Positions 1 through 8,314 are shown, counted from the stretch's first letter. The stretch: 64,000 bases of DNA from Corynebacterium sp. ACRPO (GCF_022347205.1 NZ_JAKRNE010000004.1:1-64000), one strand, 5' to 3'. The notes: generated by a model not told the origin, from the sequence alone. Numbers and translations are program-made.

Positions 1-330
1 GGCCGTATCTCAGTCCCAATGTGGCCGTCCACCCTCTCAGGCCGGCTACCCGTCGCCGCCTTGGTAGGCCATTACCCCACCAACAAGCTGATAGGCCGCG
101 AGCTCATCCTACACCGAAAAAACTTTCCAACCATCACACTAAAAATGGCTCCTATCCGGTATTAGACCCAGTTTCCCAGGCTTATCCCGAAGTGCAGGGC
201 AGATCACCCACGTGTTACTCACCCGTTCGCCACTCGAGTACCCTGCAAGCAGGGCCTTTCCGTTCGACTTGCATGTGTTAAGCACGCCGCCAGCGTTCGT
301 CCTGAGCCAGGATCAAACTCTCCACAAAAA
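1..330 (-). rRNA. 16S ribosomal RNA, 5' part (cut by window edge)
   Basis: The minus strand carries the conserved start of bacterial 16S rRNA: the universal 27F priming region (AGAGTTTGATCCTGGCTCAG) lies at about 302-321, followed by actinobacterial helix sequence running to base 1, where the window ends. Only about the first 330 bases of the gene are present. The mature 5' end was placed about nine bases before the AGAGTTTG block by analogy with other bacteria, so it may be off by a few bases. The rest of the rRNA operon lies outside the window to the left. Confidence 0.97.
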
Positions 331-756
331 AATTTCAGAACAAAATCCGAAACAGGCCGTGAAAAGCCCGAAACCCAACAAAAGAACAAACCACCACAAA
401 CCACAAAAGCCTGTGCTGGCGTCCAAAAAATTACTACAAAGAAAAAATAAACAGTTCCCTCAACCCGACGGGGTCAAAAAGAGGAAACCAAAAAGTTGAA
501 CACAATCACATGCCAACCAATCCATCTCAATGCAGCCGAAACACCAAACAGCATTCAAATGAGTACGTGTTCCACATACCCAACCGGCACACACCAACCA
601 ACAAACCACTAAGTCCGCTGGCAGACAAACCAATCAACACACAACCATGCACACAAAAAATAAAAAGTACATTGGCACACTATTGAGTTCTCAAACATCA
701 TCCGCACACCACAAAAAAATTAACTTCCCGTTAACCTCTCGTTGGCGGCTCGTACA

Positions 757-785
757 AACTTACTCAAATCATTGAACCCTGTCAA
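757..785 (-). promoter_or_regulatory. rRNA operon promoter
   Basis: Read on the minus strand there is a consensus -35 TTGACA (780-785), a spacer of exactly 17 bases and a -10 TAAGTT (757-762), directed toward the 16S gene. It is the best sigma-70/SigA-type match in the leader. Transcription would start near base 750, giving a leader of about 420 bases. Further upstream promoters are possible. Confidence 0.75.
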
Positions 786-885
786 ATCCTTGAACCAAGT
801 CCGCACGAAATTCGCAAAGAAGTAACCTCCCGGCTACCTCGCGGCGACTTGGATTAATGTAGTCCACCCGCTTCAACAATGCCAA

Positions 886-922
886 ATCCCCAGCACACAA
901 CGGATAAAGGTGTGCTGGGGAT
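886..922 (-). terminator. Probable terminator after murA
   Basis: A perfect 13-bp inverted repeat (ATCCCCAGCACAC at 886-898 and its complement at 910-922) with an 11-base loop lies directly after the murA stop codon. It would separate murA from the rRNA operon transcribed in the same direction. The T tract is weak. Confidence 0.65.
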
Positions 923-926
923 GTCG

Positions 927-2195
927 TTAAAAGAGCTCTTCTTCTTGAGTTCTTTCAATTGTGGCACCGAGGCGCTGCAGATTTTCTACAAAGTTGGGAT
1001 ATCCGCGGTCGATGTGGAAAACATCGTGGACCGTAGTGGTCTCATCCGCACATAGTGCAGAAAGTACAAGACCGGCACCCGCACGGATATCGGAACTCCA
1101 CACGTGAGTAGAAGAGAGTCGTTCTTTACCGCGGACTACTACATGGTGGCCGTCAACCTGGGCGTCGGCACCCAAGCGCAGCATTTCATCCACAAACCGG
1201 AAACGGGATTCAAAGACATTCTCCGTAATGACGGTCGTTCCGTCCGCAATAGCTGAGATGCCAATAGCCATCGGCTGCAGGTCGGTGGGAAATCCCGGAA
1301 ATGGGAGGGTCTGGTAGTCCACAGCCTGTGGTCGCTGGTCCATGCGCACGCGGAAACCATTCTCATAGGTCTCTAGTTCCGCGCCGGCGGACTTCAGCTT
1401 TTCTAGCGGCAGGTGCAGGTGGCGCGGGGAAATTCCACCCACGGTGATATCACCCTGGGTCATGGCTGCAGCATACGCCCACGTGCCTGCCACAATTCGG
1501 TCACCAATAACCTCATGCTGGGCGGGCTGCAGCTTATCGACGCCGCGGATGGTCACCACTGAGCTTCCCTCACCCTCGATGTCGGCACCCATGGACTTGA
1601 GCATGGTGCACAGATCGACGATTTCCGGCTCGCGAGCTGCATTATGGAGGACGGTTTCGCCTTCGGCGAGAACCGCAGCGGTAAGGATATTTTCGGTTGC
1701 GCCTACGGACGGGAAGTCTAGGCGGATATTCGCACCACGCAGGTGCGTAGCCTCTGCCACGACGGCACCATGCTCAATACGGGTGGTGGCGCCGAGCTTC
1801 TCTAAGCCGGTCTGGTGCATATCGAGCGGACGGGAGCCAATCGCGTCACCACCGGGCAACGCTACTTTTGCGTGGCCACAGCGTGACGTCAAAGGCCCGA
1901 GCACGCAGACGGATGCGCGGAATTGGCGGACCGCGTCGAAATCCGCGTTGGATTGCGGCTGTGCAGGGGTAGTAATCCGGACCTCAGAGCCCTCGATGAC
2001 TACCTCGCAGCCGAGCCCCTCAAGAACCTTCTTCATGAGGGGGACGTCCAGAATTTCTGGGCAGTTGGTCAGCGTCGTAGTGCCCTCTGCCAGCAAGGAT
2101 GCGGCCATGAGCTTCAAGACGCTATTTTTTGCGCCATCTACTTTAACGGTGCCCTCAAGGCGGGCACCGCCGGAAACAATAAACTGATCTTTCAC
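927..2195 (-). CDS. murA: UDP-N-acetylglucosamine 1-carboxyvinyltransferase
   Basis: MurA transfers enolpyruvate from PEP to UDP-GlcNAc, the first committed step of peptidoglycan synthesis in the cytoplasm. The 422-residue product has the usual family length. Visible signatures are the N-terminal Lys22-Asn23 pair and the active-site loop [14 protein letters not shown] with the catalytic cysteine at about residue 106. M. tuberculosis MurA has Asp at this position, which confers fosfomycin resistance; the Cys form here predicts a fosfomycin-sensitive enzyme (inference). The start is GTG at 2195, 21 bp downstream of the ramA stop, so some read-through from ramA is possible. A hairpin follows the gene, before the rRNA promoter. 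Confidence 0.96.
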   Translation of the reverse strand: MKDQFIVSGGARLEGTVKVDGAKNSVLKLMAASLLAEGTTTLTNCPEILDVPLMKKVLEGLGCEVVIEGSEVRITTPAQPQSNADFDAVRQFRASVCVLGPLTSRCGHAKVALPGGDAIGSRPLDMHQTGLEKLGATTRIEHGAVVAEATHLRGANIRLDFPSVGATENILTAAVLAEGETVLHNAAREPEIVDLCTMLKSMGADIEGEGSSVVTIRGVDKLQPAQHEVIGDRIVAGTWAYAAAMTQGDITVGGISPRHLHLPLEKLKSAGAELETYENGFRVRMDQRPQAVDYQTLPFPGFPTDLQPMAIGISAIADGTTVITENVFESRFRFVDEMLRLGADAQVDGHHVVVRGKERLSSTHVWSSDIRAGAGLVLSALCADETTTVHDVFHIDRGYPNFVENLQRLGATIERTQEEELF

Positions 2196-2216
2196 AACTG
2201 CCTACGCTACCGGTTC

Positions 2217-3056
2217 TTAAGGCAACGCGCCGATGCGACGGGCGGCATTAACCGCCTCGTAGCGGGTATGCGCACCGAGTTTGCGCATTACCGAGCGCAA
2301 ATAAGACTTCACGGTTTCTGCGCCGATCCCCATTTCCTCGGCCGCTTCTACGTTGGTGTGGCCTAGGGCCACACAAGAGAGAACGTCGAGTTCACGGGCG
2401 GAGAGCTTGGTAGATTGCTTCACGCGCACCGGCGAGACCATCTGGTCACACAGCGTCTCTAGCTCCTTGCGCAGTTCTTCGTCTTCTACGCGGTTGGCCA
2501 ACATGCGCAGCTTGGAGTGGGTGGAGCGGACCTGTTCCCACTCGGCACCGTTCATGACGTGGCCCCGAGCCGCTCCACCCTTGGACCCATCGGCACGTCG
2601 CATGGCGGAATTAACGGCCAAGTCTTGCTCGAGGGTGCGCGCGGTCATCGTCACTTCTTCAATGACCTTATCGCCCAAACGAACTGGGGAGTGCACGCCT
2701 ACGTAGAGGACGCCGCGAATTTCGCGCTGCACCGTAACGGGCACGGCCACGATAGAGTGCAGGCCTTCGTCTTGGATCACGCGGTCGTTCTCGTGCGAGA
2801 TGGTGGTGGCACGAGTGTAATCGGATACACCTACTGCGCGGCGAGTGCTGACCACTCGGCCACCTACACCGACGCCGGAGTCAATGATCAGATTCTGCAG
2901 CGCTGGGGTGCGTAGCCCCACCCACTGCGTGATCTGCAGGCGATTATCGGGCAGCAGCGTGGCGTACATCGTCACCGGAATACCTGTAGCGGTCTTCAGG
3001 GACGACAGGGCCGCGCGTACGGATTCTTCATCATCTTTGAGGCGATGCGACTCCAT
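2217..3056 (-). CDS. ramA: LuxR-type regulator of acetate and carbon metabolism, RamA-like
   Basis: The product is a 279-residue transcription factor with an N-terminal GAF-like sensor region (about residues 10-150) and a C-terminal LuxR/GerE helix-turn-helix (about 205-275, with LSARELDVLSCVALGHTNVE and KSYLRSVMRKLGAHTRYEAV). In C. glutamicum RamA activates acetate metabolism genes and many others, and lies beside cysK as here. The start was set at ATG 3056 because GAGGAAAGAG lies just upstream; a longer frame reaching 3131 has no ribosome site. Several G and C runs upstream resemble RamA half-sites, so autoregulation is plausible. Confidence 0.88.
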   Translation of the reverse strand: MESHRLKDDEESVRAALSSLKTATGIPVTMYATLLPDNRLQITQWVGLRTPALQNLIIDSGVGVGGRVVSTRRAVGVSDYTRATTISHENDRVIQDEGLHSIVAVPVTVQREIRGVLYVGVHSPVRLGDKVIEEVTMTARTLEQDLAVNSAMRRADGSKGGAARGHVMNGAEWEQVRSTHSKLRMLANRVEDEELRKELETLCDQMVSPVRVKQSTKLSARELDVLSCVALGHTNVEAAEEMGIGAETVKSYLRSVMRKLGAHTRYEAVNAARRIGALP

Positions 3057-3236
3057 GAGACTCTTTCCTCGTCGGGGGTAACCAAGCAGGTGTACCCGTC
3101 CTCCCCCGGGAATTTGGGGATCAGCGGGCAACTGAGTGGAAGTATAGACAGCATGTGGGGGTAATTCGAAATCGCCCTCGGCTTATCTGGCGCTGCAATC
3201 CCACATGAAATGCCCGAATGCCCGGTCTAGAATTTA

Positions 3237-3242
3237 TATACT
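3237..3242 (+). promoter_or_regulatory. Candidate -10 element upstream of cysK
   Basis: TATACT (3237-3242) within an AT-rich patch is the best -10 match between the divergent ramA and cysK genes. TAGTGT at 3259-3264 is an alternative. No convincing -35 or sulfur-regulator operator could be recognised. Confidence 0.35.
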
Positions 3243-3320
3243 GATTGGTCTACTTGTGTAGTGTACGCTTGCGTTGTACGCGATTTGAACCCAAATCTGA
3301 TTCCCAAAGGAGTCCACAAA

Positions 3321-4256
3321 ATGGCTGTCTACAACAACATCATGGAAACCATCGGCGGCACGCCACTGGTCCGCCTGAACCGCCTTACCGAGGGCAAGGG
3401 CGCTACCGTGCTTGCCAAGGTGGAGTCTTTTAACCCGGCAAATTCCGTCAAGGACCGTATCGGCAAGGCCATCGTTGAGGCCGCTGAAAAGTCCGGCCAG
3501 CTCAAGCCGGGCGGCACCATCGTGGAGGCCACCTCCGGCAATACCGGCATCGCCCTGGCGCTGGCTGGCGCCACCTTGGGCTACAAGGTCATTCTGACCA
3601 TGCCGGAGACCATGTCCAATGAGCGCAAGGTGCTGCTGCGCGCTTACGGCGCAGAAATCGTACTGACCCCTGGTGCGGCTGGCATGCAGGGAGCCGTCGA
3701 CAAGGCGAATGAAATCGTCGCCGAGACCGATAACGCCATCCTTGCTGCACAGTTCGCTAACGAGGCAAACCCGAAGATTCACGAGGAAACCACCGGCCCA
3801 GAGATTTGGGAAGACGCCGAGGGTAAGGTTGACGCCTTCGTTGCTGGCGTAGGCACCGGCGGCACCGTTACCGGTGTGGGCCGCTTCCTGAAGTCCAAGA
3901 ACCCAGACCTGCACTTGGCTGCGGTTGAGCCGTCCGATTCCCCTGTCCTGTCTGAAGGCCACGCTGGCCCGCACAAGATTCAGGGCATCGGCGCTAACTT
4001 CGTTCCTGAGGTACTTGACCGCGAGCTTCTCGACGAAGTCTTTACCGCCACCACCGAGGAGTCCATCAAGGCATCCCGCGACCTGGCTACCCAGGAAGGC
4101 CTGCTGGTTGGCATCTCCGCCGGCGCCAACGTTTCCGCAGCTCTGAAGCTGGCGGAGCGCCCAGAGTTCGAGGGCAAGACCATCGTGGTTGTCCTGCCGG
4201 ACTTCGGTGAGCGCTACGTCTCCACCATCCTCTTCGAGGACATCCGCGAAGCTTAA
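3321..4256 (+). CDS. cysK: Cysteine synthase A (O-acetylserine sulfhydrylase)
   Basis: This PLP enzyme makes L-cysteine from O-acetylserine and sulfide. The 311-residue product shows the PLP lysine in NSVKDR (Lys44), the substrate loop TSGNTG (71-76) and the glycine-rich phosphate loop [10 protein letters not shown]. The start ATG 3321 follows AAAGGAG at ideal spacing; the frame is open upstream but those residues do not fit the family. It is followed by a strong terminator and then cysE, which makes its substrate, so the two form a cysteine-synthesis pair. Confidence 0.97.
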   Translation: MAVYNNIMETIGGTPLVRLNRLTEGKGATVLAKVESFNPANSVKDRIGKAIVEAAEKSGQLKPGGTIVEATSGNTGIALALAGATLGYKVILTMPETMSNERKVLLRAYGAEIVLTPGAAGMQGAVDKANEIVAETDNAILAAQFANEANPKIHEETTGPEIWEDAEGKVDAFVAGVGTGGTVTGVGRFLKSKNPDLHLAAVEPSDSPVLSEGHAGPHKIQGIGANFVPEVLDRELLDEVFTATTEESIKASRDLATQEGLLVGISAGANVSAALKLAERPEFEGKTIVVVLPDFGERYVSTILFEDIREA

Positions 4257-4276
4257 ATTACTTCGCTTGAATAAAA

Positions 4277-4307
4277 GCACCCGCCAACCTTGGCGGGTGC
4301 CTTTTTT
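4277..4307 (+). terminator. Rho-independent terminator after cysK
   Basis: An 11-base inverted repeat (GCACCCGCCAA at 4277-4287 with its complement at 4290-4300; the central two pairs probably form the loop) is followed by a run of six T. It separates cysK from cysE and probably lowers cysE expression relative to cysK. Confidence 0.9.
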
Positions 4308-4326
4308 ATGCCAGTACTATGTGGGC

Positions 4327-4890
4327 ATGAACATTATGAGCTACATCCGTGAAGACTTAGCAAATGCAAGAGATCACGATCCGGCCGCACGTGGCGACGT
4401 CGAAAATGCAGTAGTTTACTCCGGTCTCCACGCGGTGTGGTCTCACCGCATTTCGCACTGGATGTGGAAGCGCGGGCTGCGCGGGCCCGCGCGCATCTTG
4501 GCGCAGATTAACCGCTTCTTTACCGGCGTGGAGATCCACCCTGGCGCCACTATCGGCCGCCGGTTCTTTATTGACCATGGCATGGGCATCGTCATTGGTG
4601 AAACCGCAGAGATTGGCGATGGCGTCATGCTCTACCATGGCGTCACCCTCGGCGGCCAGGTGCTTACCCAGACCAAGCGCCACCCCACTATCGAAGACAA
4701 TGTCACTATCGGTGCGGGTGCCAAGGTGCTCGGCCCCATTACGATCGGTGAAGGTTCGGCCATTGGCGCCAATGCCGTGGTGACGAAGGATGTTCCCGCC
4801 GAAAATATCGCGGTGGGCATTCCGGCCAAGAACCGTCCACGCAACCCGAATGAGCGCATCAAACTGGTTGACCCCGACTACTACATCTAA
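4327..4890 (+). CDS. cysE: Serine O-acetyltransferase
   Basis: CysE acetylates L-serine with acetyl-CoA to give O-acetylserine for CysK. The 187-residue product is the short form of the family, with a left-handed beta-helix of hexapeptide repeats in the second half and the motif [20 protein letters not shown] containing the catalytic histidine. The protein ends in DYYI; a C-terminal isoleucine is what inserts into the CysK active site to form the cysteine synthase complex in other bacteria, so complex formation is likely. ATG 4327 was chosen as start; ATG 4336 is an alternative and neither has a strong ribosome site. Confidence 0.95.
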   Translation: MNIMSYIREDLANARDHDPAARGDVENAVVYSGLHAVWSHRISHWMWKRGLRGPARILAQINRFFTGVEIHPGATIGRRFFIDHGMGIVIGETAEIGDGVMLYHGVTLGGQVLTQTKRHPTIEDNVTIGAGAKVLGPITIGEGSAIGANAVVTKDVPAENIAVGIPAKNRPRNPNERIKLVDPDYYI

Positions 4891-4900
4891 ATTCTCTCCC

Positions 4901-4931
4901 AGCGGCTCACAGGCAACTGTGGGCCGCTTTT
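4901..4931 (+). terminator. Terminator after cysE
   Basis: AGCGGCTCACAG and CTGTGGGCCGCT form a 12-bp stem with one G-U pair and a four-base loop, followed by five T. It abuts the end of the convergent GNAT gene. Confidence 0.88.
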
Positions 4932-5221
4932 TACATGCCTTCTGGGCGCAGTAGGTCGCGGTATTCGGGATTCTTTTCTATAAAGTGCGCCACGGCGGAG
5001 CAGGAAGCAATGACTTGCTTGCCGACGCCCCGGACGTCGTCAAGCGCGGCCTTAATCAGCGGCGCGGACAATCCTTGGCCACGGAAAGCATCCTTGATGA
5101 CCGTGTGGTTAAACTCGCGGGTCGTGTCTGCGTCTACATAGTGGCACGAGCCCGCCTCGACGCCATCCACGGTAAGGACGTAACGGGAATTATCGGTCTG
5201 GTGTGCAATAGCGTGTTCCAT
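4931..5221 (-). CDS. Small GNAT-family N-acetyltransferase (COG2388/YjdJ type)
   Basis: This 96-residue protein matches the minimal acetyltransferase group: an NHTVIKDAFRGQGLSAPLIK segment (about residues 38-57) carries the acetyl-CoA pyrophosphate-binding R/Q-x-x-G-x-A pattern, followed by a strand ending VIASCSAVAHFIEKNPEY. The substrate is unknown. A -10 element (TAGTAT) lies only six bases before the ATG with no Shine-Dalgarno, which suggests a leaderless mRNA. An equivalent small acetyltransferase follows cysE in C. glutamicum. Confidence 0.82.
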   Translation of the reverse strand: MEHAIAHQTDNSRYVLTVDGVEAGSCHYVDADTTREFNHTVIKDAFRGQGLSAPLIKAALDDVRGVGKQVIASCSAVAHFIEKNPEYRDLLRPEGM

Positions 5222-5227
5222 GTGCCC

Positions 5228-5233
5228 ATACTA
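5228..5233 (-). promoter_or_regulatory. -10 element for leaderless GNAT transcript
   Basis: TAGTAT on the minus strand, six bases before the ATG at 5221. It follows directly after the tRNA-Phe terminator. Confidence 0.55.
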
Positions 5234-5235
5234 AG

Positions 5236-5264
5236 CAAAAATGGCCCCTCTTACGAGGAGCCAT
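5236..5264 (-). terminator. Terminator after tRNA-Phe
   Basis: On the minus strand a 10-bp stem (ATGGCTCCTC / GAGGGGCCAT, one wobble pair) with a four-base loop is followed by TTTTT, ending the tRNA-Asp/Phe transcript. Confidence 0.85.
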
Positions 5265-5269
5265 TATTG

Positions 5270-5342
5270 TGGCCAGAGCCAGGATCGAACTGGCGACCCC
5301 ACACTTTTCAGGCGTGTGCTCTACCGACTGAGCTATCTGGCC
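5270..5342 (-). tRNA. tRNA-Phe (GAA)
   Basis: A 73-base cloverleaf. Acceptor GGCCAGA pairs with TCTGGCC; the anticodon loop CCTGAAAAG gives anticodon GAA; the T-loop is GTTCGATCC. The CCA end is not encoded. It is followed by a strong terminator. Confidence 0.96.
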
Positions 5343-5361
5343 AGAAACCCGAAGGTTTCCG

Positions 5362-5435
5362 CGACCCTGACGGGACTTGAACCCGCGACCTCCGCCGTGA
5401 CAGGGCGGCGCGCTAACCAACTGCGCCACAGGGCC
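5362..5435 (-). tRNA. tRNA-Asp (GTC), copy 1
   Basis: A 74-base cloverleaf with anticodon GTC in CCCTGTCACGG and T-arm GGGTTCAAGTCCC. The acceptor is GGCCCTG/CAGGGTC. It differs from the second tRNA-Asp at 5894-5967 only by one compensated pair (C5-G68 here, T5-A68 there). It lies 19 bases upstream of tRNA-Phe and is probably co-transcribed with it; a small hairpin GAAACC-CGAA-GGTTTC separates them. Confidence 0.96.
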
Positions 5436-5520
5436 ATTTTTAATTATGTGTGTGCTCTTGGGCACGGATAGATACTTTACAGAAGACTCCCAAGACTCAC
5501 CAAATCAGCACGTCAGAACG

Positions 5521-5835
5521 CTATTTAGGCGGTGAAAGCGGATCGTTTCCGCCCAAGTTCATCTCGAATCGTTTGTAGTCTTCCAGCGAGGAAAAGTGCC
5601 GCGAATAGAGGTCACAATCTCGATCCACATGGCCGTAGAGGGCGGGTGCGACGTCGACAATGTGGCGCAGCCACAGGCCCTCATATTCTTGCTCATGGGC
5701 CCGTGCCTCGACCTTCCGGTGCGCCTCCTCATCCGAATCTGCATAGATGAGAAAGAAGTCCTCTCGGAAGAAGCTAGAATGCTCCGAGCTTTCGGAGGCG
5801 AGCTCAAAGACAGCGATTCCGACGTATGGTTCCAT
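5521..5835 (-). CDS. Small acidic protein, DUF4288-like
   Basis: The 104-residue product has no recognised catalytic motif. Its pattern (a strand VGIAVFELASES, then FFLIYADSDEEAHRKVEARA, then the aromatic segment EYEGLWLRHIVDVAPALYGH) resembles the DUF4288 family of about 100 residues, function unknown. It sits between two nearly identical tRNA-Asp genes and is isolated from the upstream tRNA-Glu-Asp unit by a terminator. A -10 (TAGGCT) six bases before the ATG suggests its own leaderless promoter. The family assignment is from pattern only. Confidence 0.6.
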   Translation of the reverse strand: MEPYVGIAVFELASESSEHSSFFREDFFLIYADSDEEAHRKVEARAHEQEYEGLWLRHIVDVAPALYGHVDRDCDLYSRHFSSLEDYKRFEMNLGGNDPLSPPK

Positions 5836-5841
5836 GGCACC

Positions 5842-5847
5842 AGCCTA
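5842..5847 (-). promoter_or_regulatory. -10 element for leaderless DUF4288-like gene
   Basis: TAGGCT on the minus strand, six bases before the ATG at 5835, with no Shine-Dalgarno between. Confidence 0.5.
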
Positions 5848-5886
5848 ACAAAACCAAAAGCAGCAACCGCCGAAGCGATTGCTGCT
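5848..5886 (-). terminator. Terminator after the tRNA-Glu/tRNA-Asp unit
   Basis: On the minus strand AGCAGCAATCGC-TTCG-GCGGTTGCTGCT forms a 12-bp stem with a stable tetraloop, followed by TTTTGGTTTTG. Confidence 0.85.
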
Positions 5887-5893
5887 CATTCTG

Positions 5894-5967
5894 CGACCTT
5901 GACGGGACTTGAACCCGCGACCTCCGCCGTGACAGGGCGGCGCGCTAACCAACTGCGCCACAAGGCC
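5894..5967 (-). tRNA. tRNA-Asp (GTC), copy 2
   Basis: A 74-base cloverleaf with the same anticodon and body as copy 1. Acceptor GGCCTTG/CAAGGTC carries a compensated base-pair change. It lies 35 bases downstream of tRNA-Glu, probably in one transcript, and is followed by a terminator. Confidence 0.96.
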
Positions 5968-6002
5968 AATCGAATATTTAATTCGGACCAACACTTTCGT
6001 GT

Positions 6003-6078
6003 TGGTACCCCCAACGGGATTCGAACCCGTGCCGCTGCCGTGAAAGGGCAGTGTCCTAGGCCGCTAGACGATGGGGGC
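6003..6078 (-). tRNA. tRNA-Glu (TTC)
   Basis: The cloverleaf of 73 bases (6006-6078) plus an encoded CCA (6003-6005). Anticodon TTC lies in CCCTTTCACGG; acceptor GCCCCCA pairs with TGGGGGT through a terminal G-T. It is first in the tRNA-Glu-Asp unit. Confidence 0.96.
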
Positions 6079-6160
6079 CCGTCGCGCTAAGGCGACTTCT
6101 AGAAATATACTGGAGACCTCACCTAGTTACAAAATCGCTCCCCCAGAAAGATTAGGAACC

Positions 6161-6493
6161 ATGTCTGACCAGCATCAAACGTGCTCCTGCCACGAGCCGC
6201 ACGTACACGGATATAACGCGGATTCTAAGAGCAAGGATCGCTACCTCGCCAGGCTCAAGCGCATTGAGGGGCAGGCGCGCGGCATCCACCGCATGGTCGA
6301 GGAAGACCAATACTGCATCGACATCATTACCCAGATTTCGGCAGTGAAGTCGGCGCTGGAAAATGTCTCGCTAGCGCTCCTAGAAGACCATATTGAGCAC
6401 TGTGTGGCCGGTGCCGCCGCCGAGGAGGGTGAGGTAGCCACCGAGAAGCTAGAAGAGGCCATGCGCGCCATTAAGAAGATGGTGAAAAACTAA
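6161..6493 (+). CDS. CsoR/RcnR-family metal-responsive repressor
   Basis: The 110-residue all-helical regulator has the family core RYLARLKRIEGQARGIHRMV and the Cys-His-Cys copper triad: Cys in DQYCID, His in LLEDHIEHC and the following Cys. This triad is the CsoR Cu(I) set rather than the nickel/cobalt RcnR set. CsoR proteins bind operators as tetramers and release when Cu(I) binds. The start ATG 6161 follows AGGA; TATACT at 6106-6111 is a good -10. No copper ATPase or chaperone lies next to it, so its targets are elsewhere. Nearby genes are tRNAs. Confidence 0.87.
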   Translation: MSDQHQTCSCHEPHVHGYNADSKSKDRYLARLKRIEGQARGIHRMVEEDQYCIDIITQISAVKSALENVSLALLEDHIEHCVAGAAAEEGEVATEKLEEAMRAIKKMVKN

Positions 6494-6519
6494 AAGGAGC
6501 CACCCAAAAAGGTGGCTCC
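6492..6519 (-). terminator. Hairpin between csoR-like gene and tRNA-Lys
   Basis: GGAGCCACC (6496-6504) and its complement (6511-6519) form a 9-bp stem; on the minus strand it is followed by TTTT and so terminates tRNA-Lys. It may also stop the plus-strand repressor transcript, though without a T run. Confidence 0.8.
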
Positions 6520-6524
6520 AGTTG

Positions 6525-6597
6525 TGGGCCCTGTGGGGATCGAACCCACGACCTGCGGATTAAAAGTCCGTAGCTCTACCAACTGAGCTAAAGGCCC
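6525..6597 (-). tRNA. tRNA-Lys (TTT)
   Basis: A 73-base cloverleaf with acceptor GGGCCTT/AGGGCCC, anticodon TTT in GACTTTTAATC and T-loop GTTCGATCC. CCA is not encoded. Confidence 0.96.
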
Positions 6598-6646
6598 AAC
6601 GTCGCTCCAGTTTAGCTTGCGGTATTTGCAAAGTCCTAATTAGGGG

Positions 6647-6659
6647 GGCGTCGGCAAGC
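6647..6659 (-). repeat. Intergenic copy of the GCTTNNCGACGCC word
   Basis: On the minus strand reads GCTTGCCGACGCC followed by CCCC. It is the only copy of this frequent 13-base word that lies outside a gene in the window, between tRNA-Lys and actA. Confidence 0.6.
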
Positions 6660-6689
6660 GAAAGGCGCCCAGCTCGCCACTGAGCGCCT
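6658..6689 (-). terminator. Terminator after actA
   Basis: On the minus strand AGGCGCTCAG and CTGGGCGCCT form a 10-bp stem (one T-G pair) with a seven-base loop, followed by TTTCGCTT. Confidence 0.75.
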
Positions 6690-6706
6690 GCCAAAGCGTG
6701 GCTACA

Positions 6707-8209
6707 TTAGCCGCGCATATCGCCCTTCTCCATGAAGCGGACCTGGAAGTCAAAGGCGGTCTTCAGGTCGTGCGGGGTGTGCTGGAACTTGTTTTCCTTG
6801 GCACGGTTGAAGTAGTCCTCCAGCAGCGGACGGTAATCCGGGTGCGCCACGGAGATGACCTTCTCCACGCGCTCCTTCGGCGCCAGGCCGCGAAGGTCGG
6901 CTACGCCGTACTCGGTAATGATGACCATGGTGTCGTGCTCGGTGTGATCCGTGTGGGACACGAACGGAACCAGCGCGGAAATTGCGCCGTCCTTGGCCAC
7001 GGACGGGGAAACGAAGGTGGAGATATAAGCGTTACGGGTGAAGTCACCCGAGCCGCCGGTGCCGTTCATGATGCGGGAGCCGGATACGTTGGTGGAGTTG
7101 ATGTTGCCGTAGATATCGGCCTCAATCATGCCATTGGAAGAAATCAGGCCGACGCGACGGATGACCTCTGGATGGTTAGAGACCTGCTGTGGGCGCAGAA
7201 TAATGTGCTCGCGGTAGCGCTCTGCTTCCGCATTCATCTTCTCCGCGTAGTCCGGGGACAGCGCGAAGGAGGTAGCGGAAGCCATGGTCATCTTGCCCGC
7301 ATCGATGAGATCGAGCATGCCATCCTGAATGACCTCGGTATAGGCCTGAATATTCTCAAACTTGGAATCCAAAAGGCCGGCCATCACGGCGTTGGGGACG
7401 TTGCCCACGCCGGATTGCATGATGAACTTGTCATACTCAAGGCGACCAGCGGCGACCTCCCCCTCGAGGAACTCGATGAAGTTGGCGGCGATTTTCTCGG
7501 AAACCTCGTCCGGTTCCTTGAATGGTGCGTTGCGGTCCGGGGCATCGGTCTTAACCACTGCAACAACCTTGTCCTCCGGCACCTCCATGTAGGTGGTACC
7601 GATGCGGTCGCCCGGCTTAGTGATAGGGATGGGCTGGCGATTAGGCAGCTTTTCAATGCGGTAGATATCGTGCATGCCCTCGAGGTTGATGGACTGCCAC
7701 TCATTGATCTCGATGATGATCTTATCGGCAGCCTCGATGAACTCGAGGTTATTGCCCACCGCGGAGGACGGCACCACGTGGCCTTCTTCGGTGATCCGGA
7801 CCGCCTCAATAATGGCCACCTGGAAGTCACCGTAGAAGCCCTCTTCTACCTGCTGGCCCGAGTGAGACAGGTGGATATCCTGGTAAAGCGCGGTGCCATC
7901 ATTGAACTGCTTACGCAGCGTGGGATCGGAGTTATAAGGAGAGCGGAAGCGAATCGCCTCAGCTTCCGCCAGAACGCCATCGCAGTCCGGGGCGGTGGAA
8001 GCGCCGGAGAAGACGTCGATCTTAAATTCCTCGCCCTTTTCATGTAGAGCCTTGGCCTTCTCTGCAATGGCGGTGGGCAGGCCCTTGGGGTAGCCAGCAC
8101 CGGTGAAGCCGGAAATGCCCACGCGGTCACCGTGGTTAACGTGCTGAGCAGCCTCTTCTGCAGAAACCACGAGCTTCTCAAATGGGGCGTACGCGATTCT
8201 CTCGGACAA
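6707..8209 (-). CDS. actA: Acetyl-CoA hydrolase/transferase, probable succinyl-CoA:acetate CoA-transferase
   Basis: The 500-residue product belongs to the Cat1/AarC class of CoA transferases: GDRVGISGFTGAGYPKG near the N terminus, FSGASTAP, and NGTGGSGDFTRNAY with VIITEYGVADLRGL in the C-terminal domain. ActA of C. glutamicum transfers CoA between acyl-CoAs and acetate. Succinyl-CoA synthetase genes sit beside actA in C. glutamicum but are absent here, so this enzyme may close the TCA cycle (inference). The start is TTG 8209 after GAAGGAGG. A tandem ACCCC site upstream may bind RamA. Confidence 0.9.
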   Translation of the reverse strand: MSERIAYAPFEKLVVSAEEAAQHVNHGDRVGISGFTGAGYPKGLPTAIAEKAKALHEKGEEFKIDVFSGASTAPDCDGVLAEAEAIRFRSPYNSDPTLRKQFNDGTALYQDIHLSHSGQQVEEGFYGDFQVAIIEAVRITEEGHVVPSSAVGNNLEFIEAADKIIIEINEWQSINLEGMHDIYRIEKLPNRQPIPITKPGDRIGTTYMEVPEDKVVAVVKTDAPDRNAPFKEPDEVSEKIAANFIEFLEGEVAAGRLEYDKFIMQSGVGNVPNAVMAGLLDSKFENIQAYTEVIQDGMLDLIDAGKMTMASATSFALSPDYAEKMNAEAERYREHIILRPQQVSNHPEVIRRVGLISSNGMIEADIYGNINSTNVSGSRIMNGTGGSGDFTRNAYISTFVSPSVAKDGAISALVPFVSHTDHTEHDTMVIITEYGVADLRGLAPKERVEKVISVAHPDYRPLLEDYFNRAKENKFQHTPHDLKTAFDFQVRFMEKGDMRG

Positions 8210-8314
8210 GGGTAATCCTCCTTCATTAAGGGGCCAGCCAAAATAACGGCCGTTCTAATTAGTTACACAGCCCACATTAGCGAATCTTTGCAAGATTTCC
8301 ACCACTTTTGTGTG

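Larger units (their letters stand above)
331..926 (-). other. rRNA operon leader and upstream region, no gene
   Basis: No protein gene is convincing here. The stretch is A-rich on the plus strand (T-rich in the transcript). It holds the rrn promoter at 757-785 and the murA terminator at 886-922. Around 674-697 the minus strand reads TTTGAGAACTCAATAGTGTG, a leader element of the kind found before actinobacterial 16S genes and thought to act in antitermination or RNase III processing. Short reading frames in this area overlap rRNA or leader and are not credible genes. Confidence 0.8.

Noticed and set aside
21..499. Open frames in the first 500 bases
   Set aside because: They overlap 16S rRNA and its leader and have no start signals or protein-like composition.
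3132..3320. Search for a McbR/CysR operator before cysK
   Set aside because: Isolated TAGAC and GTCTA pieces occur but not in the spaced palindrome expected; not reported as a site.
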